Shown here piece after piece: positions 22,306-29,133 of a DNA stretch of 37,025 nucleotides; position 1 is the stretch's first letter, and every line of letters begins with the position of its first letter. Source of the DNA: a virus. The notes under the pieces were generated by a model. The model saw only the letters and a program-made list of their open reading frames with translations. It did not search any database and was not told where the DNA came from. The stretch covers positions 1-37,025 of the IMG/VR virus record IMGVR_UViG_3300025759_000261. The stretch is one strand, 5' to 3'. Made by a program: the position numbers and the translations under genes.

Positions 22306-22436
22306 TTTATTTCTCTATTAATTTTTTTAAAGCCTTCTTTTATTGTTTCAGGTAATTTGTATTTACCTTTTGCTATTTCAATATTTTCACTAATACCGTA
22401 AAAATTATCTACATTTAAAAGTTTAAAAATTATCAT
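22281..22436 (-). CDS. Small protein coupled to the tape measure gene (51 residues)
   Basis: The ORF starts at ATG 22436, overlapping the upstream stop (ATGATAA), and ends inside the tape measure gene, whose ATG at 22305 it overlaps by 25 bases. The sequence is amphipathic (MIIFKLLNVDNFYGISENIE, then KGKYKLPETIKEGFKKIN). A short gene in this place may be a tail assembly helper. Translational coupling at both ends supports expression; no family recognised. Confidence 0.6.
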   Translation of the reverse strand: MIIFKLLNVDNFYGISENIEIAKGKYKLPETIKEGFKKINREIKWQTRQVT

Positions 22437-24754
22437 GTTGTTATTAGTTCTAATTCGGTTTTATTATTTAATAAATTAGTTTTTACACTATTTATTCGGT
22501 ATCTTTTACCTGACACAATTATATAGTCATTAAGTTTATAATTTAATATTATGCGAAGAGGTAAAAATGCAGTAAACTTGATTAACCTAGCATTTTCTCT
22601 AAATATATTAGTTATATAATTGTAATAAAATCTTGTAAATAAAGTGTCTACAAAAATTTCTCTTGCATACTCATTTACCATTGGTCCAAAGTTAATATTT
22701 CTTGTATTAGTTAATGATGTTAAATTTTCGCTATTACTAGGAATAATGTAATTATCTATTTCCTCACCGGTAACTGATCCTCCTCCAGCGCTTCTTACTA
22801 ACCATTGAATTGGGGTAATAGTTACACCCGTTTGATGTTTAGGGTAAAAAAGAAGAGGACTACCTTTGTAAGCACTTTGACTTTCGTTAACAGACCAACC
22901 TACTTGTATGGTAGTATCATTGTTTGTATCTATATCCACAAGTCTCTCAAACTTCATGTGTTCAAAAGGCGGAATAATTTTATAATCATTTCCATCTATT
23001 CTTTTTGTTTGCGTATCTTCGTTCCAACTTTCAGCTCCCCAAGGTTGATTAAATAATTGACCGTGTTTTAAAGCTAAAAATGTTTTTAGATCTTTGTAAC
23101 TCATTGTCACTGATCTAAACGGTAAGGCAACATCGACTTGAGATTTTGATACATCTATGTATTTTGTAATGTCCCAAGTATTAATATCTGGTAAATTATA
23201 ATAACTATCACTTGTTCCGTCATCTAAAGTTCTTACTTCTACCTCGTTTTCGTTGTTTAGATAAAAAACTAAATTAAACATCTTGGCTAATCCAGTTAAA
23301 AAATCCAATACTTTCATCTCAGGCATTTGTAAAGCTACGTCAAAAGTGTCTATTGTAGGCGTCTGAAGCGCGCCAGTGTTAACATCAATATTGAAAGGTG
23401 TTATAGTGTCGAAAGGAGGAGCTTCATAGTCCCCTGTTACATTTACATTAATATCTGTAAAATCTACTGCTCCATCACTTTGTATTTGTATGTTAAATGT
23501 TCCAACTAAAGTATTTGCAGCAACACCAATATCTGTTTCATCAAAAGAAAAATCTCCATCACCTGCAGTTCTAGCTTCAGAATATATTGCAATACCGTTT
23601 TGCAAAAGAACAACAGTGTAATCAACTAGATCAGTATTTAATTCTATATCGACTGTAAAGCTTTTTACTTCGTAAGGATTTACATTAATATTAGGACCAT
23701 CACCAAAAACACCCTCAATCGTCGAACCACCTGAAAATGGTTGAGCAACAAAAGTAAAAGCATCAACACTAGTACTTGTTTCTACATCTCCTAAATTCCT
23801 ATTCATCCACATGTAAAGATTATTAAATGTATCGTTTGAAGTACTAAAAAAATCGTCGGTGAAAACCAAATTTTGTGGATAGCCGTTTGCAACGGTGTAA
23901 GTGTTTTCTATTGCTTTAATTATTTCATTTAACCTTATAGCAAATTTTAGATCATTAAATTCAACACCATGATCATGAGTACCCCCACCACCATGCCAGT
24001 ATAAGTTTCCATCAGCCTCTATATTAACTGAACTATCATAATAAAGTCTTTTAGTATGGGTGATCAAAGGAACAATTAAAGAATTTTTTTCTAATGTAGG
24101 ATCTAATTGTAATTTAGCTTTGACCGCTTCGTTACCGTATATAGGACTCAGGAAAATTGTGTAGTCTACTGGACTAGAAGTAAAAATATCATCATCTAGT
24201 TCTAATGTAGAATTATTTACAACTTCTGTTATTGTAGCGAATTGACTCGTGCTCTCGTTTTTAACTCTATCGCCTGCGCTAACTGTTGTTAAGAATGTTG
24301 CCGAGGTATCTCTTAGCTCATCAGAAACGACAGAGGTATTAGTTCCTGTAGCTTTTTCTTCTACGAATAATAAATCACTTAATTGATCCTCACCTACTAA
24401 GTCATTAAGATCTACAGTGCTACCAAAGAAAACAACCTTATAAGAATAAGCTTTGTTGTTTTTCAATTCTACTGAGTTTAGTTTTAATTTACCAAGCTTA
24501 TAATCGTTAAAGTTTAATTTAATACTAGCGTTTACTCTGATTCTTGCATCGAATCCTTGAACAATATCATAATTGTAATAATGTTTAAATATTTTATTAT
24601 TGGTACTACTTGCTGGCAACGTAAATTGTTGAGTAAATGCTGTAAATACATTTTTTATATCCTTAGCGTTTTTAATAGTATCAGTTATTGTTACAGATTC
24701 GTCTTTGAATAAATCGACTCTCTGATCTTCTATGTAAAGTTGTATCGTTTGCAT
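22433..24754 (-). CDS. Large tail/baseplate structural protein (773 residues)
   Basis: A 773-residue protein. The N-terminal part (about 1-120) has NVFTAFTQQFTLPASSTNNK, IFKHYYNYDIVQGFDAR and LKLNSVELKNNKAYSYKVVF, a stretch I recall from conserved structural proteins of Bacteroidota siphoviruses. The middle is beta-rich with repeats of short strands (about 140-430), and the C-terminal third (about 470-773) again has mixed strands with GKRYRINSVKTNLLNNKTEL at the end, reminiscent of baseplate hub proteins. It is encoded between the 380-residue structural gene and the tape measure. A distal tail or hub role is inferred from size and position. Confidence 0.65.
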   Translation of the reverse strand: MQTIQLYIEDQRVDLFKDESVTITDTIKNAKDIKNVFTAFTQQFTLPASSTNNKIFKHYYNYDIVQGFDARIRVNASIKLNFNDYKLGKLKLNSVELKNNKAYSYKVVFFGSTVDLNDLVGEDQLSDLLFVEEKATGTNTSVVSDELRDTSATFLTTVSAGDRVKNESTSQFATITEVVNNSTLELDDDIFTSSPVDYTIFLSPIYGNEAVKAKLQLDPTLEKNSLIVPLITHTKRLYYDSSVNIEADGNLYWHGGGGTHDHGVEFNDLKFAIRLNEIIKAIENTYTVANGYPQNLVFTDDFFSTSNDTFNNLYMWMNRNLGDVETSTSVDAFTFVAQPFSGGSTIEGVFGDGPNINVNPYEVKSFTVDIELNTDLVDYTVVLLQNGIAIYSEARTAGDGDFSFDETDIGVAANTLVGTFNIQIQSDGAVDFTDINVNVTGDYEAPPFDTITPFNIDVNTGALQTPTIDTFDVALQMPEMKVLDFLTGLAKMFNLVFYLNNENEVEVRTLDDGTSDSYYNLPDINTWDITKYIDVSKSQVDVALPFRSVTMSYKDLKTFLALKHGQLFNQPWGAESWNEDTQTKRIDGNDYKIIPPFEHMKFERLVDIDTNNDTTIQVGWSVNESQSAYKGSPLLFYPKHQTGVTITPIQWLVRSAGGGSVTGEEIDNYIIPSNSENLTSLTNTRNINFGPMVNEYAREIFVDTLFTRFYYNYITNIFRENARLIKFTAFLPLRIILNYKLNDYIIVSGKRYRINSVKTNLLNNKTELELITT

Positions 24755-25897
24755 TTACCTAATGTTGTTTATTGTGTCGTTTGCAAATTCTAATTCTACC
24801 TCATAATTAATAAGCTTATCGGTTAGTCTTGTTTTATAAGTGAAAGCAGTTGATTTAACGATAACACCAAGAGTATCGCCTTCATATTCTAACCAGACTT
24901 GTTCTGATAAAAACATTTGCTTAAACAATTCATTCTGATCTTCAGGATAATATCCACTATTTAACTTAATAGTCTCTTGGCCTTGTTTAGTAAATAATTT
25001 TTCTTGTGGATTATAAATCTCGTAATCGCCGTCAACTAGAATGTTAGACTTATATTGCTCTTTTGAAGTTGTCATTTGTTTAGTTGAGTTTCCAAAAAAG
25101 TAAAGATCTTGTAAAGCGCCAAACTTATTTCTAAATGTTACCTTATACGGTTCGTAAGGTGGATTTTCTGTTTCAATAAGATCTATTTGTGTATGTTCAC
25201 CTGCTGAATCTATGATCACGGCTGATGTAGCAGGGATCCATGTTAGATTACATAAAAAATTCTCTAAACAATCATTTGGCTCTATAGCGTAACCATCGTC
25301 TTGTAACTGCTGTAAATAAGTATCAACATCCAATGAACCATTAATGTCAATGTATTTAATTTGTCTTTCACCTTCAGTTGAAGAAGCTGTAATGTTTTGT
25401 AACATTTCATAGTTATTAAAAACTTGTACTTGACTTGTAAATTCACAATCAACTGCAATTCTTATATTCCTACTTTTTGGTTTTAATATTTTAGTATTTG
25501 ATTGTAATAAACCTTGTCTAAGTTGTGGATTAGCGCCTTCATTAAAATACCCGTAACCTAGAAAAGCTCTTTCAGCTAGATCATCAATAGGGGATTGTGG
25601 TGTTCCTGAGACAGTTGGTACTAGTCTTGTATCAACATAAACAGTTGCATAATTTTCATCTGCTAATGCTGGAACATAAGAACCATTGTTTTTAGCAGGG
25701 ATATAATCTTTTATTAATTCTGATATTTCAAATTGAACTTTGTCATCTATCGCTGTAGAATTTAAAGTGTATTGTGGAGTCCCTATGATGGCGCCATGAG
25801 GTGCACCTGTGTAAATATAAATTTCTAAAACTGCAGAGTCTAAATTTGCTATCGAGTAGTTTATAAAATATGGACTTCTTGTATTAATTTTTGGCAT
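24755..25897 (-). CDS. Tail structural protein (380 residues)
   Basis: A 380-residue, largely beta protein beginning MPKINTRSPYFINYSIANLD. The N-terminal sandwich (about 1-115) and the C-terminal region (about 225-375, with ITFRNKFGALQDLYFFGNS-like strands) resemble tail proteins of Bacteroidota phages, possibly tail tube or distal tail. It is one base from the 773-residue gene, so the two are probably assembled together. No catalytic or membrane motif. Family not named with certainty. Confidence 0.6.
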   Translation of the reverse strand: MPKINTRSPYFINYSIANLDSAVLEIYIYTGAPHGAIIGTPQYTLNSTAIDDKVQFEISELIKDYIPAKNNGSYVPALADENYATVYVDTRLVPTVSGTPQSPIDDLAERAFLGYGYFNEGANPQLRQGLLQSNTKILKPKSRNIRIAVDCEFTSQVQVFNNYEMLQNITASSTEGERQIKYIDINGSLDVDTYLQQLQDDGYAIEPNDCLENFLCNLTWIPATSAVIIDSAGEHTQIDLIETENPPYEPYKVTFRNKFGALQDLYFFGNSTKQMTTSKEQYKSNILVDGDYEIYNPQEKLFTKQGQETIKLNSGYYPEDQNELFKQMFLSEQVWLEYEGDTLGVIVKSTAFTYKTRLTDKLINYEVELEFANDTINNIR

Positions 25898-26414
25898 CGT
25901 CTAATTTGTTAATTGTTGTAATTATCTCTGTGTTAAATTCTTTTAATATTCCTTTTGATAATCCTTCAAAATATTTGTTAAATGGTTTTGTAAAAAATAA
26001 ACTTGGTTTTATACCTCTTTCAAAAACACTTCTAGCAATTGCAAAGTTTACTGATTTACGTGGTAAAAACTTACCTTTCTCATCTCTAGGTGCAATCCCT
26101 CTTCTAACCCCCCACTGATCAAACTTACTCGGAGGAGGCATTCCTTTTAAGCCTTGTTTACCTCCCTTACTTCTAAAGGAATAAGGTGAATTTATTCTTC
26201 TTTTTGTACCGCTAACTCCTTTGTCTTGAAATAAACCATAAGTCAACATTACAAACTCTACTATAAATAAACCTTCCTTAGGATTAAGTACTTCAAAGTT
26301 TATAGAATCCGATAGCTGTTTGCTTACATTCTTGTCGTCGTTTGCTAAATTAAATCTAGCGGAATTTACAACTGCTTTACCAAATGCTTGTAATCCTTCT
26401 TTTATACCACGCAT
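25884..26414 (-). CDS. Head-tail completion protein, HK97 gp10-like
   Basis: A 176-residue basic protein. The N-terminal helix with GKAVVNSARFNLAND, a central YGLFQDKGVSGTKR turn, and the aromatic/Gly segment YSFRSKGGKQGLKGMPPPS agree with the HK97 gp10-like family of neck/tail completion proteins, where a 'vE.Gt...p..ffr' region precedes the last helix (here IKPSLFFTKPFNKYFEG). The order just before the tail terminator candidate fits. It overlaps both neighbours by 13-14 bases. Confidence 0.65.
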   Translation of the reverse strand: MRGIKEGLQAFGKAVVNSARFNLANDDKNVSKQLSDSINFEVLNPKEGLFIVEFVMLTYGLFQDKGVSGTKRRINSPYSFRSKGGKQGLKGMPPPSKFDQWGVRRGIAPRDEKGKFLPRKSVNFAIARSVFERGIKPSLFFTKPFNKYFEGLSKGILKEFNTEIITTINKLDDAKN

Positions 26415-26878
26415 ATTGTCATGTCGTTAGGAATTAAAACATTAAAACTAACTTCCCAGCCAGCAAGTTCGTTCTCAAATCGGTCAGTAAATGGTTCGCA
26501 TATAGGTTGACCGTCTAGTTGAAATTTATCAACATATAAATCACCTCTATATAATAATTCTAATAATCTATTTGCTACCGCGAGTTGTGTATTCCAAACA
26601 TCTTGCTCGTTATTATTTCCTCTAAAAATAGATTTATCATCTGATTCTCTATATTCTTTAGGCTTATCAAGAATATCCATAACTAATAATGAAATATTAA
26701 AATTCCACACGTTTTGTTGCATTGTTGCTGACACTACTTGAAAATGTGACAAGGGAAATATTGTTTGTTTACTTAGATCTACTTGAAAAATATCACCATA
26801 AGTAACAGTGTTTACGAACTGATCTTCTTGTAATTGTTTTCTTATTTTCTCGGTAATATTGTAAAAGTTACCTTCCAT
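26402..26878 (-). CDS. Putative tail terminator protein
   Basis: A 158-residue protein of mixed alpha/beta type: NITEKIRKQLQEDQFVNTVT, then strands with NVWNFNISLLVMDILDKPK and WEVSFNVLIPND at the C-terminus. The pattern of an N-terminal helix and long strands is similar to tail terminator/neck proteins, and it is encoded between the gp10-like gene and the tail chaperone. Its start lies only 8 bases after the stop of the frameshifted chaperone product. Fold-level call only. Confidence 0.5.
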   Translation of the reverse strand: MEGNFYNITEKIRKQLQEDQFVNTVTYGDIFQVDLSKQTIFPLSHFQVVSATMQQNVWNFNISLLVMDILDKPKEYRESDDKSIFRGNNNEQDVWNTQLAVANRLLELLYRGDLYVDKFQLDGQPICEPFTDRFENELAGWEVSFNVLIPNDMTICVV

Positions 26879-27586
26879 TTTGTTTAAAGTTTTTCTTTAT
26901 TAATAAATTTTCTAATTCTAATTTTTCTTTTTCATAAGCTAAATACATATAGCATTTATGTAGTTTTAATTTGGTAACGGCTTCAAATCTTGTAATGTCT
27001 CCTTGAGCGAGTGTATAGAGCTCAGAATATCCACTCCATTTTCTTGCAAAGTTGTCTTGAGGTCCGAATCCTTCACTATCTCCTGCTCTAAATATTTCAG
27101 GGTATAATCCAACAATTCGCTCGTTAAATTGTAAAAAAAAACCACAGCTGCAAGAGCTATATGCAAAGGCATTTGTTTTAATTTTTCAGCATACAAATAA
27201 CTACTAGTATATTCTTCAATGAGATATTGATCACCTATTTTTTGTTTAATAGGCCTAAACAATACCGCCATTGCTTTATGCATTGAACCATATTCTCCTA
27301 TATATTTCGTTAGATCTAAATTTTCACCGTAAGTTATATCGTCTAATTTAGGGATAAAACCATAATTTATTCCGTCTAACTTAAACGTTCTTTCTAGATC
27401 ATAATCTTTATTTAGAGCTTGATTTATTTCTAAATTATACAGCTCAATGTCTTTTTGTGGAATCTTATTTAATTCCTTTTGTGTTAACTTTAAGAAGCAT
27501 TTTAATAGATCTTCTTGGGTAACCTCATCTTTGATCATAACTTTTTGATAGTCTCCTAAAGTTACGTCCTTAATATTAATTTTCAT
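26868..27586 (-). CDS. Tail assembly chaperone, -1 frameshift product (239 residues)
   Basis: Ribosomes that slip back one base at T-TTT-TTT (27140-27134) leave the 206-residue frame after Phe151 and read 88 further residues to the TAA at 26868-26870. That extension runs LQFNERIVGLYPEIFRAGDS, then DNFARKWSGYSELYTLAQGD, then ITRFEAVTKLKLHKCYMYL and a charged helix. The motifs 'DNFxxKWxxY' and 'LYxLAqGDIxxFeaVt' are those of the T-type extension of G/GT tail chaperones. No start codon of its own precedes this region, so a frameshift is the simplest way to make it. G and GT chaperones bind the tape measure protein during tail assembly. Confidence 0.75.
26966..27586 (-). CDS. Tail assembly chaperone, unshifted product (206 residues)
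   Basis: A 206-residue protein starting MKINIKDVTLGDYQKVMIKD. This opening is typical of chaperone/tail assembly proteins of Bacteroidota phages. A helical body follows (KCFLKLTQKELNKIPQKDIE; AYAEKLKQMPLHIALAAVVF). The last 55 residues (152-206) are read in frame 0 after the slippery site, while a second protein uses the -1 frame over the same DNA. It lies between the terminator at 27605-27635 and the tail terminator gene. Whether the frame-0 C-terminus matters or is just the short form is unknown. Confidence 0.7.
   Translation of the reverse strand: MKINIKDVTLGDYQKVMIKDEVTQEDLLKCFLKLTQKELNKIPQKDIELYNLEINQALNKDYDLERTFKLDGINYGFIPKLDDITYGENLDLTKYIGEYGSMHKAMAVLFRPIKQKIGDQYLIEEYTSSYLYAEKLKQMPLHIALAAVVFFYNLTSELLDYTLKYLEQEIVKDSDLKTTLQENGVDILSSIHSLKETLQDLKPLPN
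27133..27141 (-). promoter_or_regulatory. Programmed -1 ribosomal frameshift site
   Basis: A run of nine T on the minus strand is read GTT-TTT-TTT-TAC in frame 0, so the heptamer T-TTT-TTT has ideal X-XXY-YYZ spacing. The -1 frame downstream is open for 88 codons and has the composition of a tail chaperone extension. I could not identify a downstream pseudoknot by eye. Confidence 0.75.
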
Positions 27587-27604
27587 ATTTCTTTTTTATA
27601 AAAC

Positions 27605-27635
27605 AAAAAAAAGACCCCCATGTTAAACGGAGGTC
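27605..27635 (-). terminator. Rho-independent terminator before the tail chaperone
   Basis: The minus strand forms GACCTCC / GGGGGTC (seven pairs including one G-U, nine-base loop) followed by eight T at 27612-27605. It separates the first three small late genes from the tail genes. The loop includes TTTAACA, the same hexamer as in the promoter-like regions, probably by chance. Confidence 0.8.
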
Positions 27636-27661
27636 TCTAACTAAAATTAAACTAACTCAAA

Positions 27662-27877
27662 CTAACTATTGTAATGCCAATAATATTGTTTATATATTTC
27701 GTTTATTTTATCCCATACTAAATTTGTTTGTTGTGCATATTCTATTTTGCCTTTTTTTATTTGACCTTTGAAATCTATCACAATAACAACAGGTGGTCTC
27801 TTACCCTGTCTAATAGGTTCTACATATACCTTTATGTGATTCTCTAAACACCAACTTATTTCTTTCCTATAGTCCAA
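27662..27877 (-). CDS. Hypothetical small protein (71 residues)
   Basis: A 71-residue protein with MDYRKEISWCLENHIKVYVE, a Pro/Arg loop, then VVIVIDFKGQIKKGKIEYAQ and an aromatic C-terminal helix (IYKQYYWHY). It looks like a compact alpha/beta domain. The pattern 'DYRxEIxWCxxNxIKVY' seems conserved in Bacteroidota phages but I know no function. It overlaps the 41-residue membrane peptide gene by 11 bases. Confidence 0.65.
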   Translation of the reverse strand: MDYRKEISWCLENHIKVYVEPIRQGKRPPVVIVIDFKGQIKKGKIEYAQQTNLVWDKINEIYKQYYWHYNS

Positions 27878-27992
27878 TTATTATATTGATCAAATTTTCC
27901 AAGTTTAAAAGTAATAAACTCCCGGCTAATAAGATCAATGAAAATAAACTTAATGCAGCTAATCGTATTAATTTATCGTAATGCTTTCTCAT
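27867..27992 (-). CDS. Small membrane peptide (41 residues)
   Basis: The ORF starts at ATG 27992 (MRKHYDKLIR) and runs into one strongly hydrophobic segment, LAALSLFSLILLAGSLLLL (about 11-29), then NLENLINIIIGL. It is a single-pass membrane peptide with a basic N-terminus facing the cytoplasm. It overlaps both neighbours, at the start of the late operon. Not recognised; a membrane-acting takeover peptide or accessory holin are possible. Confidence 0.55.
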   Translation of the reverse strand: MRKHYDKLIRLAALSLFSLILLAGSLLLLNLENLINIIIGL

Positions 27993-28299
27993 AATCTAAT
28001 ATTGTTTTAGTCATTGTTGTTTTAATAATATCAGTTAATTGTATCTCTAGACTTTCTTCGTCTGGTATCGCGTACCAACCTTTTAACAAGTGTTTTATTT
28101 TATTAATATCTTGATCTAGATGTCTAATAACATCGGAATGATATTTATGAATTGAGTCTTCGTATGATCTAACAGTTGCGTAGTAACATTCTTTTTCTCG
28201 ATATAGTTCCTTTTCTAATCTGCTCTTCTGCATTTTTAATGTATCAACATCTACTAATGCATCATGCAATTGTTGCTTAAGTGTCCAAGTGTCTTCCAT
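27973..28299 (-). CDS. Hypothetical coiled-coil protein (108 residues), first late gene
   Basis: A 108-residue, nearly all-helical protein with charged heptads over residues 5-75 (LKQQLHDALVDVDTLKMQKS, RLEKELYREKECYY) and a C-terminal helix. It is the first gene after the putative late promoter at 28366-28420, with a leader of about 65 bases. No domain recognised. A structural or regulatory coiled coil is all that can be said. Confidence 0.6.
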   Translation of the reverse strand: MEDTWTLKQQLHDALVDVDTLKMQKSRLEKELYREKECYYATVRSYEDSIHKYHSDVIRHLDQDINKIKHLLKGWYAIPDEESLEIQLTDIIKTTMTKTILDYEKALR

Positions 28300-28420
28300 A
28301 GTTTTTATTTAAGTTATTTTTGTTTTAAGTACTCTTCTAATTGCTTAGGCTTTAAGTACGATATAAATATACTAACAATTGTTAATAATAAGTGTTAAGG
28401 AAATGTTAAAGTTTTGTTAA
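28300..28420 (-). promoter_or_regulatory. Late operon promoter-like region and leader
   Basis: Four TGTTAA hexamers on the plus strand start at 28380, 28393, 28404 and 28415 (spacing 13, 11, 11). Read on the minus strand they form TTTAACA repeats leading to TTAACAATTGTTAGTATATT ending near 28366, close to the element at 2419-2480. The untranslated leader to the ATG at 28299 holds two direct AGTACTTAAA-type repeats (28324-28333 and 28351-28359). A middle or late promoter is probable from position, but unproven. Confidence 0.55.
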
Positions 28421-28455
28421 AAAAAACCCCCTATAAATCTTAGATCTATAAGGGG
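28419..28455 (-). terminator. Rho-independent terminator of the large non-coding RNA
   Basis: On the minus strand CCCC-TTATAGATC pairs with GATTTATAG-GGGG through a long stem with one bulge, one G-U pair and a three-base loop, followed by eight T (28426-28419). It ends transcription from the terminase side and precedes the late promoter. Confidence 0.9.
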
Positions 28456-29070
28456 AACTAATTCTGTCTGGCCGCCCTTGTGGATGTACACGTTCTACAA
28501 CTCTTGAGATTCGAATCTCTCACCACTGTCATTGACTCTTCGGTGCTGACAAAACACACGGTCCTTCTTCCCGCTAAGGATTTCTCCGGCTAACCATACT
28601 TCTTCAATATTTTAATCTAGTTAGGTGATCCCTTAGGTTATTAAGATGCGCATGATCTTGTTTAACCTCCCAGCTATGCGACTTGCCGGTTACTTTGTCA
28701 GATTCTTTAAGAGTGTTTGTACTCTCCAACATCCTTCTCTTACCTCCTTGCTTCTATATAACTGTCGTAGCTTGTTTTTTTCAACCGTTATTTTGACTAT
28801 GCCGCATTTGACATTGGTAGCTTATCCCCAAACCTTTTATATTTTCACAACTTAGTAAGTACATCGCTTCTCATCTTACACTAATGCTTTGTTATATATT
28901 TTTACTTTAAAGTCTTATTCAATGTAGGAAATGCTGTCCTAGATATATTATTAAGAGGATACACTTTCATTTTACGCAGTGGCCGAGGTGTGTCGTTTAA
29001 GTACTCCTATAGATTAGCACTCCTCTTAATGTATTTCAGTATTTTAATGAACATTTGTACATAAGTACAA
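28427..29070 (-). ncRNA. Large structured non-coding RNA candidate (about 640 nt, ornate phage RNA-like)
   Basis: No credible ORF occupies this 0.83 kb gap, and its G+C looks higher than in the genes around it. On the minus strand it begins after a promoter-like element and ends in the terminator at 28419-28455. Helices found by eye: a ten-pair closing helix (ATTAAGAGGA / TCCTCTTAAT, 29021-29030 with 28950-28959), TAGGA/TCCTA (28924-28940), AGAGT/ACTCT (28711-28726), a two-part hairpin at 28636-28667, and the palindrome GAGATTCGAATCTC (28506-28519). Size, complexity and phage location recall ROOL and GOLLD, large ornate RNAs found in phages, some of which form multimers. I cannot verify the family. 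The 69-codon plus-strand ORF here is likely accidental. Confidence 0.7.
29055..29070. promoter_or_regulatory. Perfect palindrome at the start of the non-coding RNA
   Basis: TTGTAC-ATAA-GTACAA is a six-pair inverted repeat placed just downstream of the TTTGTATATT element. It may be an operator for a dimeric regulator or the first hairpin of the RNA. The GTAC core also appears in the nearby AGTACTTAAA repeats. Confidence 0.5.
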
Positions 29071-29131
29071 TGCTAATATACAAACTAACTTTGGTTTAAA
29101 ATGTTAAAGAAATGTTAAAATTTTGTTAAAA
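29071..29131 (-). promoter_or_regulatory. Promoter-like region of the non-coding RNA
   Basis: Three TGTTAA hexamers on the plus strand start at 29102, 29113 and 29124, exactly 11 bases apart, seen on the minus strand as repeated TTTAACA. They lead to AGTTAGTTTGTATATT ending at 29075, the same box as at 2419-2480 and 28366. It lies directly after the terminase stop at 29134, which would let the RNA be transcribed alone. Confidence 0.55.
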
Positions 29132-29133
29132 TT

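Noticed and set aside
28506-28519. GAGATTCGAATCTC looked like a tRNA T arm
   Set aside because: The loop would need G before TTCGAAT paired with C after it; here an A stands there, and no acceptor, D or anticodon arms could be placed around it.
28646-28855. Plus-strand 69-codon ORF inside the non-coding region
   Set aside because: It is the only candidate on the opposite strand there, has no recognisable domain or start signal, and overlaps helices of the proposed RNA.
28427-29070. Possible RNase P or tmRNA in the large gap (weak GAGGAG and ACAGAA similarity)
   Set aside because: The conserved cores do not appear in the right order or spacing, and the length is too great. A phage-type structured RNA fits better.
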